Shown here: piece by piece, positions 33,456-45,100 of the stretch
Position numbering within the stretch: position 1 is the first letter of the stretch
Layout: every line of letters begins with the position of its first letter
NCBI GenBank assembly: GCA_028095005.1
Contig: CM051462.1
Coordinates: forward strand, 171,129,955-171,193,954
Source of the DNA: Rhynchospora pubera
Lineage: Eukaryota > Streptophyta > Magnoliopsida > Poales > Cyperaceae
Length of the DNA: 64,000 nucleotides
Direction: 5' to 3'
Program-made: the position numbers and the translations under genes
Notes under the pieces: generated by a model
What the model was told of the DNA's origin: nothing
Seen by the model: the letters and a program-made list of their open reading frames with translations, nothing else
The model's database searches: none

Positions 33456-36400
33456 TCAAAGCCAATCAGGCATACGCCTAATCCCCATGGATGCAACATG
33501 CAACTCATGCGCGGCTCGAGACAAAGGCTTTGTCAGAGGGTCCGCTGTGTTCGCGGCACCGTCCACCTTCTTGACCTTGACCCATCCGTCATTGACCAAC
33601 TGACGGATGAGATGGAACCGTCGTAGAATGTGCCTAGTCTTCTGGTGAGACCTAGGCTCCTTGGACTGAGCTATGGCTCCCGTATTGTCGCAGTAGATAT
33701 CCACTGGACCCGAGATGCTTGGAACCACCTCTAGCTCGGTCAAGAACTCCTTGATCCATACGGCCTCTTTTGCTGCTTCACCAGCCGCTAAGTATTCCGC
33801 TTCGGTGACGGAATCGGCCGTAGTATCTTGCTTGGAACTCTTCCAACTTACGGCACCACCATTAAGCAGAAATACAAAGCCGGACTGTGATTTGGAGTCA
33901 TCTCGATCGGTTTGGAAACTAGCATCGGTGTAACCAGTTACAACGAGCTCTTGGTCTCCACCGTAAACGAGAATGCTCTCTTGGGTTCTCTTGAGATACT
34001 TGAGGATATTCTTGACTGCGGTCCAATGTGCCATGCCCGGGTTGGCTTGGTATCGACTAGTCACGCTAATCGGATGTGCCACATCGGGGCGAGTGCATAG
34101 CATGGCATACATAATCGATCCGACTACAGATGGATACTTGAATCGCTTCATGTACTCCCGATCTGTCTCCGTTGTCGGACCTTGAGTCTTGCTCAAGTAA
34201 ATGCCATGTGACATAGGCAAGAATCCCTTCTTGGAATTCGCCATGTTGTGTTTTTGCAACACCTTGTCAATGTATGCATCTTGGCTCAAACCTAACATCC
34301 TCTTTGATCTATCTCTATAGATCTTGATTCCTAGGATGTAGGCGGCCTCGCCCAAGTCTTTCATTGAGAACACTTTCTTCAATGAATCCTTGACTGCATT
34401 CAATTCGGGAATATCATTCCCGATCAAGAGTATATCGTCAACATATAGAACAAGAAACACAACTACGCTCCCACTAAACCTCTTGTAGACACAAGGTTCC
34501 TTTTCACTTTGAGAGAAGTTCAATTTCTTGACTTCCTCATCAAAGCGCTTGTTCCAACTCCGTGATGCTTGCTTCAATCCATAAATGGATCGTTGAAGCT
34601 TGCATACTTTGTTAGCATTCTTTGGATCCACAAAACACTCGGGTTGTGTCATATACACATCCTCTTCCAAATTTCCATTTAGGAAGGCGGTTTTGACATC
34701 CATTTGCCAAATCTCATAATCATAGAATGTGGCAATTGCTAACATGATCCGAATTGACTTGAACATGACGACGGGCGAGAAGGTTTCTTCATAGTCAATA
34801 CCATGAATTTGCTTGTAACCTTTCGCTACAAGTCGTGCTTTGTAAATGGTCAAGTTGCCATCCATGTCGACCTTTCTCTTAAAGATCCATTTGTTCTCAA
34901 CGGGTTTTACTCCGTTGGGAAGGTCAACCAAGGTCCATACCTTGTTGTCATACATGGATTGCATTTCGGATTCCATGGCTTTTAGCCATTCCTTGGAGTC
35001 GGTTTTCTTTCTCATGTCATCAACGGTCAAAGGCTCATCGTTCTCCATAACGAGAACGTCGTGCAAACCTAAATATCTTATAGGTGGACGACTTGGCCTT
35101 GCCGATCTTCGTAGGGTAGAAGTTTGAGGTTCTTGAACTTGTTCCACAACGGTTTGTGGACTTTGTTCTTGAACTTCAAGTGAAGGTGCTTCCTCAACAT
35201 CATCGACTCGCGATATGTTTGAGTTTTCATTTGAGGGAGCTTGTTCGTGAACCTCTTCTTCCACAACAACTTGTGGAATGGGTTCGGCTACAACCTCATT
35301 TGGTGCATCCACATTTTGTGCAACCTCATTTGGCACCACATTGGGAACAACCACATTGCCTACTTGAGGCATGCTTTGTTGTTGCGGTTCTTGAATTTCT
35401 TCAATCACCACGTTGCTCCCACTACTTCTTCTTGAGAGAAACTCCTTCTCCAAGAACACACCATAACGAGCAACAACTATCTTGTTCTCGTTGCGGTTAT
35501 AGAAGTAGTAACCCTTCGTTTCCTTAGGGTATCCTACGAAATGACATTTGTCCGATTTGGGTCCAAGCTTATCGCTCACTAGCCTTTTCACATAAGCTTC
35601 ACAACCCCAAATCTTGAGAAACGACATGCTTGGTTTCTTCTTAAACCAAAGCTCATAGGGCGTCTTCTCAACGGACTTTGATGGAACACGGTTTAATGTA
35701 AAAGTTGCGGTTTCAAGGGCGTATCCCCAAAAGGACATAGGCAAATCGGCTTGGCTCATCATTGATCGAACCATGTCAAGCAAAGTTCGATTCCTCCTTT
35801 CGGATACTCCATTCCATTGTGGTGTTCCGGGTGGAGTGAGTTGTGGAACGATTCCACACTCCTTTAGATAGTTGCCAAACTCATGGCTCAAGTACTCACC
35901 ACCTCGATCGGATCGTAAGACCTTGATCTTTCGACCAAGTTGGTTCTCAACTTCATTCTTAAATTCTTTGAACTTGTCAAAGGATTCAGATTTGTGACGC
36001 ATCAAGTAGATATACCCGTATCTACTATGGTCATCGGTGAATGTGATGAAGTATGAATAACCACCACGCGCACAAATGCTCATAGGCCCACATACATCGG
36101 TATGTACAAGGTCTAACAAGTCATTTGCCCTTGTCCCTTTGTTAGGAAAAGGCGCTTTGGTCATCTTTCCCATCAAACAAGATTCGCATGTGTCAATTGG
36201 CTCGAAAGCGAATTGATCCAAGAGACCAACGGTTTGTAATCTCTTGATGCGTTTCTCATTGATATGACCTAAGCGGCAATGCCACATCAAAGTTGCATTC
36301 TCATGTGAAATCTTACGTTTCCTATTGTCATTCTCAACACTCAAGATAAGTCCGCTAGAATCAAGCAAATAAAGACCATTCAATAAATGCGCATCACAAA

Positions 36401-37619
36401 AACGAACTTCATTTCGAAACAAGGTCAACAACTTGTTCTTTATTACAACATCAAAACCATCCATGTCCAAACAAGAGATAGAGATAATGTTTCGAGTGAT
36501 AGAGGGAACTAAAAATACATCCTTTAGTTCCAACACAAAACCGGAAGGTAAAGTTAAATCCACGCTCCCAATGGCCATAGCGGAGATGCACGTGCCATTC
36601 CCGACGCGGAGTTGAACTTCACCTTTCTCGAGCCGCCTCCTATTCTTTAGGACCTGCACATTTCGACAAATGTGAGCACACGAACCGGTATCGAATACCC
36701 AATCGGTGTTAGAGGTAGCGAGAAGGGTTTCGATGACAAATATACCTGAAGAAGAAGGTTGGACGGTTCCCGCCTTCTTGTCGGCAAGGTACTTGGGGCA
36801 GTTTCTCCTCCAATGACCCTTGTTGCTACAGTAGTAGCAAACGGTCTCGGGAGTGGCCGGGTTCTTCTTCTTCTTGGAACCCACGGGAGCACCCTTGGCC
36901 GAACCTTGGGGCGTCACCGGGCCTTTGCCCTTCTTGGCTTTACGGCCTCGCTTCTTGATCTTCTTGCTCTTGTCACTCACGGCAAGAACATCCTTTGGGC
37001 CCTTCTCCTTCTTGAGACTATCCTCCGTCTCAACGAGCATGTTTTGGAGATCATCCATGCTCTTGTCCATGCCATTCATCCGGTAGTTCACAACAAAACC
37101 GGTGAAGCTTGGAGGGAGGGAGTTGAGAATGAAATCTTGAATCGCACCCGTAGGAAAGGGCGTATCAAGCTTTTCGAGCTGCCGAAACAACCCCGCCATC
37201 TTCATGACGTGTGGCCCGACTTCATGACCCTCCGCCAAGCGAGTGTTGGCGACGGCCTTGATGAGACGGGCCCTTTCGGTGCGGGCCTTGGTTTGGAACA
37301 TGTTCTTGAGACGAGTGATCATCTCGAACACTCCATATCCACTATCGATGAACTCCTTTTGGAGTTCCGATTCCATGACCGCAACCATCAAGACCGACAT
37401 CTCCATGTCGTCATTGACGTGCTTCTCATATTCCTCTTGCTTATCCTTTGGATCGGTGTCCTTAGGAGCAGAGGGAATCGGAGTGGAGAGGAGGTACTCC
37501 CTTTTTTCAAACCTAAAGGCAAGCCTTAGGTTGCGGTGCCAATCCAAGAAATTAGCACCGTTAAAGGCGAGTTTCTCTTTCTCAAGAAGAGAACGAAGCG
37601 TTAAAGAGGAGGAAGACAT
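33456..37619 (-). CDS. Copia Gag-Pol polyprotein, unit C, 1387 aa, intact
   Basis: The same protein as unit B. One silent difference was noticed in the reverse transcriptase region: A at 34473 on the plus strand where A and B have G, an AGC to AGT serine codon on the coding strand. The unit lies between LTR3 and LTR4; its 5' LTR is LTR4, the outer right one. All domains and catalytic residues are intact. Confidence 0.96.
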   Translation of the reverse strand: MSSSSLTLRSLLEKEKLAFNGANFLDWHRNLRLAFRFEKREYLLSTPIPSAPKDTDPKDKQEEYEKHVNDDMEMSVLMVAVMESELQKEFIDSGYGVFEMITRLKNMFQTKARTERARLIKAVANTRLAEGHEVGPHVMKMAGLFRQLEKLDTPFPTGAIQDFILNSLPPSFTGFVVNYRMNGMDKSMDDLQNMLVETEDSLKKEKGPKDVLAVSDKSKKIKKRGRKAKKGKGPVTPQGSAKGAPVGSKKKKNPATPETVCYYCSNKGHWRRNCPKYLADKKAGTVQPSSSGIFVIETLLATSNTDWVFDTGSCAHICRNVQVLKNRRRLEKGEVQLRVGNGTCISAMAIGSVDLTLPSGFVLELKDVFLVPSITRNIISISCLDMDGFDVVIKNKLLTLFRNEVRFCDAHLLNGLYLLDSSGLILSVENDNRKRKISHENATLMWHCRLGHINEKRIKRLQTVGLLDQFAFEPIDTCESCLMGKMTKAPFPNKGTRANDLLDLVHTDVCGPMSICARGGYSYFITFTDDHSRYGYIYLMRHKSESFDKFKEFKNEVENQLGRKIKVLRSDRGGEYLSHEFGNYLKECGIVPQLTPPGTPQWNGVSERRNRTLLDMVRSMMSQADLPMSFWGYALETATFTLNRVPSKSVEKTPYELWFKKKPSMSFLKIWGCEAYVKRLVSDKLGPKSDKCHFVGYPKETKGYYFYNRNENKIVVARYGVFLEKEFLSRRSSGSNVVIEEIQEPQQQSMPQVGNVVVPNVVPNEVAQNVDAPNEVVAEPIPQVVVEEEVHEQAPSNENSNISRVDDVEEAPSLEVQEQSPQTVVEQVQEPQTSTLRRSARPSRPPIRYLGLHDVLVMENDEPLTVDDMRKKTDSKEWLKAMESEMQSMYDNKVWTLVDLPNGVKPVENKWIFKRKVDMDGNLTIYKARLVAKGYKQIHGIDYEETFSPVVMFKSIRIMLAIATFYDYEIWQMDVKTAFLNGNLEEDVYMTQPECFVDPKNANKVCKLQRSIYGLKQASRSWNKRFDEEVKKLNFSQSEKEPCVYKRFSGSVVVFLVLYVDDILLIGNDIPELNAVKDSLKKVFSMKDLGEAAYILGIKIYRDRSKRMLGLSQDAYIDKVLQKHNMANSKKGFLPMSHGIYLSKTQGPTTETDREYMKRFKYPSVVGSIMYAMLCTRPDVAHPISVTSRYQANPGMAHWTAVKNILKYLKRTQESILVYGGDQELVVTGYTDASFQTDRDDSKSQSGFVFLLNGGAVSWKSSKQDTTADSVTEAEYLAAGEAAKEAVWIKEFLTELEVVPSISGPVDIYCDNTGAIAQSKEPRSHQKTRHILRRFHLIRQLVNDGWVKVKKVDGAANTADPLTKPLSRAAHELHVASMGIRRMPDWL

Positions 37620-39682
37620 CTACAACAATTATCGAATTAAAGGTCAATTAGTTTTATGTTTTTAGTTTTAACAAAAGTAAAACTTTCACTACACTTTTAA
37701 AGTCCCTAAGTATAGTGATTTCCAAGACCCCTATTTTCATCAAAATGGACCTGCTATGGCACGTCATCCAAAATGATTAGATAAGGTAGGTTCTCCAACC
37801 AATCATCTTACCATGACTCTTGGTTCGCATAAGCGAACTTCGCCCCGATGTCCAAACTCTAGTTGGGTCCATCGAAAAAGTCACTTCTCACTATTTGCTC
37901 CTTGCAAATCTTATCTATTTGCACCCCGACTACCGAATTGGCAATCATGACGTCCGCTTGGGCGGACCGCGCCATGAGTGACAATCGGCGTGAAGGGGAT
38001 AGAGAGAAGGAGGGCGATTTAACTTATTCGTTTTAGTTTGGGACAAACAATTCATATGACACTTTGTTTGGTGGTCGTGTAAGCATACACCCATACCTAA
38101 CCTAACAAAATAATCATATAAGCATCTCATAGTTGTGGGTTTGTATGGCTCCCGCTTGCATTAGTTTCGCCACATCGTCCATGGAGCAAAACTAATCTAA
38201 TTCTTGCCCTCCCACTAAATTCTATAAGGATCTAAATCCTATATAAAATAAAGGTGCAAAATACATGTGAAAACATCCTATTCCCATCCTAACCTTAGGG
38301 GCATGCAAGCCTCACAAGTTACATCAAAAATTAATCAACAAATTAATTAATTAATGGCACCAAAGGCCGCATTACAAACATTCACACATGCATTCATTAC
38401 AACCACAAGGCATTGAGTCTTGAGCCATACTAAACCCACTATCCACCTACAAAACAAAGTTAGCACATACAAGAACTTTGTTTCCAATTAACGATTTTCA
38501 AGCATCTTTGCGTATCGTTTGCCATAAGTAAATTCCGTGTACAAATCCTCAATTTTAAACAACAAAACTTGTTTAAATTCATTTAGAAAGTTCTTTCAAC
38601 ATCCCATAACAGAAAGGAGATCAAACAAGGAGTTTTCTAATTAATTTCAACTAGTTTGAATATTTAGAAAAACAGTAATTTATTAAAAAACGTAACTAAT
38701 GGAATCCAATAAAAGCAAAGGTTTTAGGTCTCCAAAAATTCTCAAATAAATTACTTAAGCTCCTTATCATAGTTGTGATTACCAGTAAAAATTTCAAGAA
38801 GAGATCTTACACCATCTGGGAGAATCAAAAATGACAAATCTCTTACAAGTGCACGAAACACCGTTATGAGATTTTCAGATTATCCTCTCAACCATCTGGT
38901 CTGTTAGACCACCTTCTAAACAGTTTTTATATATACAATATACATAGAAAAACTTGCTTAATCTATAGCCTAACTATTCATGAAAAGAAAACCACCAAGT
39001 TTAGTTCAAAAAGTTCGAGTTACAAACTAAACAACCAACAAATTCTGTACTGGAACAGACTGTCGATCGAAAAGTTCTAGCCTAGTTGAAGGTCCAAATC
39101 TCCACGAAAAATTATGAAACTAATTTTCTTGGAATCCTAACTCAAAATAGAACAACTCCATTTAAACAGAATTTTTAAAGGAGTTCTCAGTTGGTACAGT
39201 TTATTAGAACAATCGATTTGCTCAACAAACTGGATCTGACAAGTTCTTCCTTTTCATACTTGAAAACTCACAAATTGATCTGAGCCATGCAACAAATTTT
39301 ACATGCTCAGAAAGAGCTTCAAGTCCTCTTTAAATCTAGCCATAGAACACTGGTACTTATATTCAAAATATAAATCTTTCAAGCCATTCAAACAGGACAG
39401 TGCAAGCAGAAACTGGTTCTGCGCACTGTCGCCATTTTATTCACAGTAAATCTATACTAATTCAGAAAAATGTGAATCCAACGCCAAAAGAATCACAATC
39501 CACAGATCTACAACTTTCATGTAGATGGAAAAAACTTCCAGAGAACTTATCAAAGCGAAAAATGCGAAACAACACAGAAAATACCATTTCCAGACAGCAA
39601 ACAAACGCATCATCTCTACTAATCCGTTAATTAGCCAATTTCTCTTAATTAAGTGTCAAAATAGCTTAAGTACGACCATGTT
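37620..39682 (-). other. Long 5' leader of unit C (no gene)
   Basis: Collinear with the other leaders. A private C is present at 39159 where A and B have A. Confidence 0.7.
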
Positions 39683-39693
39683 CTCTGATACCA
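39683..39693 (-). other. Primer-binding site (tRNA-iMet), unit C
   Basis: TGGTATCAGAG on the minus strand, one base inside LTR4. Confidence 0.9.
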
Positions 39694-39694
39694 C

Positions 39695-41456
39695 TGTTAG
39701 TTGAGTGCATAATTTTCATTTTATGATTAAATACTACTAATTATCCATAAACAATCATGCACAAACACGGATCTTGCACTAAGCCATTCACACAAGAGAG
39801 AAAGGTTCAAGGTATACCTCTCTTGAGCTAGTAATCAAGAGGCTCGAACCGGCTAGGTTGTAGGTGGTTGTGCTCACGTCTAGCTCGCGCCTCCTTGTCG
39901 AATCGCCTCGAGTCCACTTGGTATTAACCAAATCCTCTACAAGTTATGCTAGTAACTTGGAGGAAATGCCTAATCCCTAGCTTTCCCAATCTTCTAGCAA
40001 ATAAACTAATTGATTTGAGGAAGAGAGGGGGCTCAACACATGAGCTAATGGAGAGGGAGAGAGGAGAGGCGCCGGCCACAAAGAGGGGGGGGCGGCTAGG
40101 GTTTTGTGGGAGAGAGAGAGTGGGGGATTTGCTACCATATACCCCTTTATATAGTGCTCAAACCCTACCTATCTCTCAACACCTATTTACAACTTTGCCA
40201 TCCCACCTACCACTAGCTATGGCCGGCCACATTATGGGCCCTTCATGGGCTATGTGCATTGCCTCTTGGGTCCACTTAATCACCTATTAAATGGCCCTTC
40301 TTGTTGCTCCCAATTTGACTCCCTATTGGGCCTTTAATTAACTATTTAATTAAAGCCCTATTAAGTGCATATGTGTTGAAATAAATAATTATTAACTTAA
40401 TAATAATTATTTAGGGATTAGATAATGCATTAATTTATTTCTATATGATCCCTTTGATTTAATTAATTATAACGGTCTACAACGCTATTTAATTAATTAA
40501 TCAACTCATCATATTTTGCAATACCAATTATTGCAAATAAATAAATAATGCAAGCATGGTTAAAACACCAATTCTGTGTGACCCTTTGAGGATTTACGCT
40601 ACGTTGGACATGGAGTTAAATCGCTATTTAAATCCAATAATCATAAGCGGTATCTAGCAACACGTTATGATTCCCAATTCGCATAAATAGTGTACAGCTA
40701 CAATATTTCAATCCTGCATAAGAGAATAAAAGTATATCTCTATTTTGATTCCTATGCCTCACGATATCATCGTATAATCCAAGATAGGAATGTGTCATTC
40801 TTGCAGATTATACGTTTCTTGATCTAGAGATAATTGTATCAGTTGCTAGCAAACAATCTATCTCCATCAAGGGGCCCAAACAGATATCGTCACTCACTAA
40901 GTGAATTAATGAGGGACATACGGTTTTCTTGACTATTTAACTTTTCCCCGCACAGTTCAAGAGAACATAAATAACGTCCGTATAGCAGCCCTTATCGGGA
41001 ATCAGCGGTAGACGATATTTATTGAACCTATCCTCATGTGGAAAAGATAAATATCTCAAACTTAGAATCAAAATCATAACGAAATAAATAATGACACCAA
41101 AACACAATCCATATATTTATTTCGTTGGGTCATGTCCTGTACTATGTTCAAATAACATAAACATATGCAATTAAGTTGGTTACTCTTAACCTGTGATTTA
41201 TAGAACTTAATCAACACTTAACTTGCATACTAATCTTATTGATAATTAATGTTCCTTGTTAATTATCAAGATTATGGACGCTTTAGATTTATTGTTGTCA
41301 TTTACTACTAAATGAATCACAGTGATCTATAATTCAGATCCTCAACCTGAATGAACTGTCAACACATAAATCAAGGAACAAATGATATAAAATCATCCAT
41401 AACATAAAACCATAGAAGTAGCCAAAAAAATTGGCTTCTAGGACATATCTCTAACA
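39695..41456 (-). repeat. LTR4 (outer right; 5' LTR of unit C)
   Basis: It has private changes T at 40172 and A at 41429, plus the G at 41337 shared with LTR3. It is followed at once by the TAAAC target duplication. Its promoter would drive the full-length transcript of unit C. Confidence 0.95.
40144..40154 (-). promoter_or_regulatory. LTR4 TATA box
   Basis: CTATATAAAGG on the minus strand. It would drive unit C. Confidence 0.7.
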
Positions 41457-41461
41457 TAAAC
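41457..41461. repeat. Target-site duplication, right, of the whole copia array
   Basis: TAAAC directly after the terminal CTAACA of LTR4, matching 15351-15355. Confidence 0.9.
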
Positions 41462-41768
41462 CTCACCCGTTTTTGGCACATATATGTGTAATCTTACCAT
41501 ATATCTTTTTCCCCTTTAAATATCTATCTTCATCCTACAAAATGGCTATTATTGACAATACTTGTTGAACCTTACATTTATATAATTAAGTTGAACCTAA
41601 AAAGTTTTGACAAGCCGGATTTAAACAATCTGGAATTCTGAAATTGACTGCGTTTATATTATTTTTGTTATGTACATGATTTGTGTTAACTGTTAAGTGT
41701 TCCAGATATAATAGTATTTATTTGAGCCTAGCTACTAGTACTGTCAAGCTCTTTTGAATTTAAATTTT

Positions 41769-42173
41769 GAGATGGGCTAAAATCAGTCACGACTGACAGG
41801 TGCAACCGTCAGCTATGATTAAATTTTAATTTTTAAAATTTTAACAGTCGATCCGAACCGTTCAATGTGTTCTCCATATTGAAATCTCATTGGAGACCAA
41901 ATTTTACATTTTTCTGAAATTTTTTAGTATTTGTTTGATATTTTACAAAATTCTTAATCTAAACAATTCTGGACCCTTCAATAACTATGATTTTTTTCAA
42001 ATCTCAAAAAAATTGTAAATAAAATCAGAAAAATGTAAAATTTGGTCTCCAATGATATTTCAATATGGAGAACACATTAAACGGTTCGGATCGACAATTA
42101 GAATCTCGAAAATTGAGATTTGATCGTAGCTGACAGTTGCATCCGTCAGTCGTGGCTGATTTTAGCCCATCTC
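41769..42173. mobile_element. 405-bp foldback MITE with perfect ends and 9-bp TSD
   Basis: The ends are GAGATGGGCTAAAATCAG and its exact complement CTGATTTTAGCCCATCTC. A 9-bp direct repeat, TTAAATTTT, flanks it at 41760-41768 and 42174-42182, which fits Mutator-type insertion. The arms carry the same inner core as the foldbacks at 13.2-14.4 kb: TCGATCCGAACCGTTCAA, CTCCATATTGAAATCTC, GGAGACCAAATTTTACATTT. It contains no gene; the minus-strand ORF at 42025-42309 follows one arm. Confidence 0.85.
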
Positions 42174-42182
42174 TTAAATTTT

Positions 42183-45100
42183 TACTAATTTTTGGGGAAA
42201 AATGACTGGTATTTGAACCTATAGGTAGAGCCAATGTGTTTTTGTTCTCCATTTTGAAGGGAATAAAGTCAGATCTCATATCATAATAGAATTGATTTGA
42301 CAAGATCAATTGTTATCATTTATGACTCATTGTAATTTATTTTATTATCAGGTGATTAGAGAAGAAAAATAAATGAAATAACAATATCTTGTATTCAGGG
42401 GAGATGATTAAATAGGAGAAGAGGATCATAACCGGCCTCTTTTATCTTTGTGGGGTCTTTCAAAGCACTTGTTGCTAGAAAAATAAAAGGGTTATAGTCG
42501 CTAAGCAGATGATATGTAATTTACTTATCTCTGGTTTAATGGGTCATGAGGTCATCTCATATTAATTTATTCGAAAACCGTGTCATCATGACCAAAATGA
42601 ATGTTTTTTTTTTCCCTTTAAGAGCACAACTTGGTGGGGCCCACAAGGGATACGGGTGATCTTTAATGCTGCCTATTCGGCGTTGCAATCAATTAATAAA
42701 ATGAGGCATGATTAAGGCCTAGATGAAGTGCTTTGTGTTGCAATGTGGAGACCACCACGACAAGAAATTAAAACCTATTTACCTATATAAATATATAATA
42801 ATTCATCAATTGAGGTTGCCTCCTGTCGGGTAGCCCCACAATTTTTAGGGATAGCGACCTTTTGGAAAGAGAAATCCTAATGCGCTCCCAGCTTTGTGCT
42901 TTCTTTGGGCTCCTTATTATTGAAAAAGAATAAAAGAGAATAAAAAAACTAGTTTCTTTTTATAATTATAAGTCCATTTTATCACAGTTGGCACGAATTT
43001 TGCTATATGGTTTTTTAGTCTGAAATTCGGAATAGCCTCATCTATGTATCTGTTGTTTCTCCAAATAATCACAGTACTGGCAGCTTGCAGTCTTTCCATT
43101 CCAACATACATAAAACCTTTTAGAGAGACTCCTTTCGTCAGTGATTATGAAGTTTTTGGACCATTTAATAATATATTACCCCCCTAATTAAAGACTAAAA
43201 TTTTCTGCTATGAACTGCTCTCTATTTCGATAGTTAAGATTTACGGACCGTACAAATCCAAGATTAATTACGGGACATCCATTAGACCATTATTGATCGG
43301 ACGTTTTGTGACGGAGAATTGCTCTACAATGACTGCAGAGGATATCGATCCCCCCCCCCAAAAGAAGTAATGATGTGTCTGTAAGTAAAAAATAATAATT
43401 ATTAATAATACAAAAAATACAAGGATTAAGAGAACATTCTAATCTTTAGATTACACATAATATAAAGAAAAAGGAGAGAGAGACGTGGAATTAATGTTCG
43501 TTCATATATCAGAAATTGAGATTATAAGATGAAGCACAAGTAAACTAGCTCTTTGTAAAGCAAAATAGACTGCATCGTATTTCATCTAAACTAGTCAAAG
43601 AAAATTTAAATCAATTAGTTCCTAGTTTCTACTTTATCTGGCCATTACCATTTTAATTAAGTAGATTGGATAATTTTGATGCTAATAAGGTTTAATTAAG
43701 AAAGCTGATCTTGGATTTAGACCCAAGTAGTGCTCAAGTGGGAGAACCAAAAGAAGAGGGGATAATTTAATGACACTACTAAAGTTGTATTAGACTATAG
43801 AATAGAACATAAGTAGCTTGTGTTGATTCTTTGCATGCAAGGTGTCAAAAGATAGGAGAGAATCTTATGCATTTTTAATTTGCAGTGTAAACAAACAACC
43901 TTGTCAAAACCATTTCTACAAAGATTCTACTCCAGTTGAAAGCATATATCACTGAAAAACCCAACTTTCCATATTTTCAAACTTTAGTTACGGCTCTTTT
44001 AAGTATAACTATAAACACATTCCTTTTATTTAAGTTATTTTGGATCATTAGTGCCTTTTTGCTCACTCAACATCAATTTAGCCTGTCCTTTGAAACTTAA
44101 TTGGTTCTAGTTCAAGCTATGAACTAAATGGTATGCATGATCCAATAGAAAGTTATACTAAGCAAGAATTTAATGGTCCCCGTAACAGAACATGTATAAT
44201 TGATCCCAAAAATGCATAAAATACATAAAGATAGGTGACATACAAGTATACAACTCACTAGAGTTAATAATTAAGGAAAAGCCCATGTGCTTTGCAACCT
44301 AGAAAACCTAGAACAGCCCAAATTATATATTCTATTTAGCTTTCGGCCATGCAAGCTCACATGAGAATCTTGTTCTGTAAATATCACAGAGAGTGGTCCT
44401 GTTTCTATGATAACTAGAGTAAGAACCTTTTTTTTCCACTTTTTTTTACATAAGATATGTCATGATCAGACGATTTAACGTCTTAATATCGTTTTATACG
44501 AACAGAAAAGGAATGCATGGAATTTTTTTTAAAAAAAAAATTAAGGTTTTGAAATTGATTTTTCTTTAAAAAATATTAATTATTTTTTGGACTTTTATAT
44601 GAACCAAATTAATCCTTTATTGTTTTTTTTTCAAACAATTCAAATTGATCCGTGAGAAAGATCTCATCCGATCAAAATTAATCGTTAAATTTTGAGCAAA
44701 GATATTTTCTATCTCAAAATAACTAAATTAGTCTTTCCAATTGACTGTTCCCAAAATAACAAATATATTTCTTTTTCTTTGAAATTTTTAAGAATTAATA
44801 AAATATAACTAAAGTTCAAGCAACAATTCTGTTTTTGTCCTAAAGTATAAGGAGTTAATTTATTTTTTGGAAAGTTTAAAACTAATATGACGCAAATAAA
44901 GAAAAGTTATACTAAGGACTGAGATGTGTCTTTTAGATGTTAAAGAACTACAATATAAAATTTTCCTTAATTACCATTAGTTTCTAGGTATGTTCGACAG
45001 TTAAGATGACTTTTGTCATAATTTGTGTTGCATAATATTTAAAAGATAATGGCTTCGAAGAGAACATTCAATTATTTCAAAAGGGTGCTCTTTTGAATCA

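Larger units (their letters stand above)
15356..41456 (-). mobile_element. Tandem Ty1/copia (Angela-like) array: 4 LTRs, 3 internal regions
   Basis: The block is LTR1-internal A-LTR2-internal B-LTR3-internal C-LTR4, all on the minus strand. Each LTR is 1762 bp, each internal region 6351 bp, and the period is exactly 8113 bp; 4 x 1762 + 3 x 6351 gives the observed 26,101 bp. Only one 5-bp target duplication exists, around the whole block. Each internal region carries a tRNA-iMet primer site, one 1387-codon Gag-Pol frame and a polypurine tract. By eye only about nine substitutions separate the units. Family assignment to the Angela/BARE-like lineage rests on the LTR start TGTTAGAGATATGTCCTAGA, the LTR length, the single gag-pol ORF and the pol sequence. 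Expansion of one insertion by unequal LTR recombination fits best. Confidence 0.93.

Noticed and set aside
15356..41456. Assembly artefact as the sole explanation of the tandem array
   Set aside because: Not excluded, but unit-specific substitutions (for example 21248, 22600, 34473, 39159, 23542, 40172) are distributed among copies in a way a simple copy-paste error would not create. Long reads are still needed.
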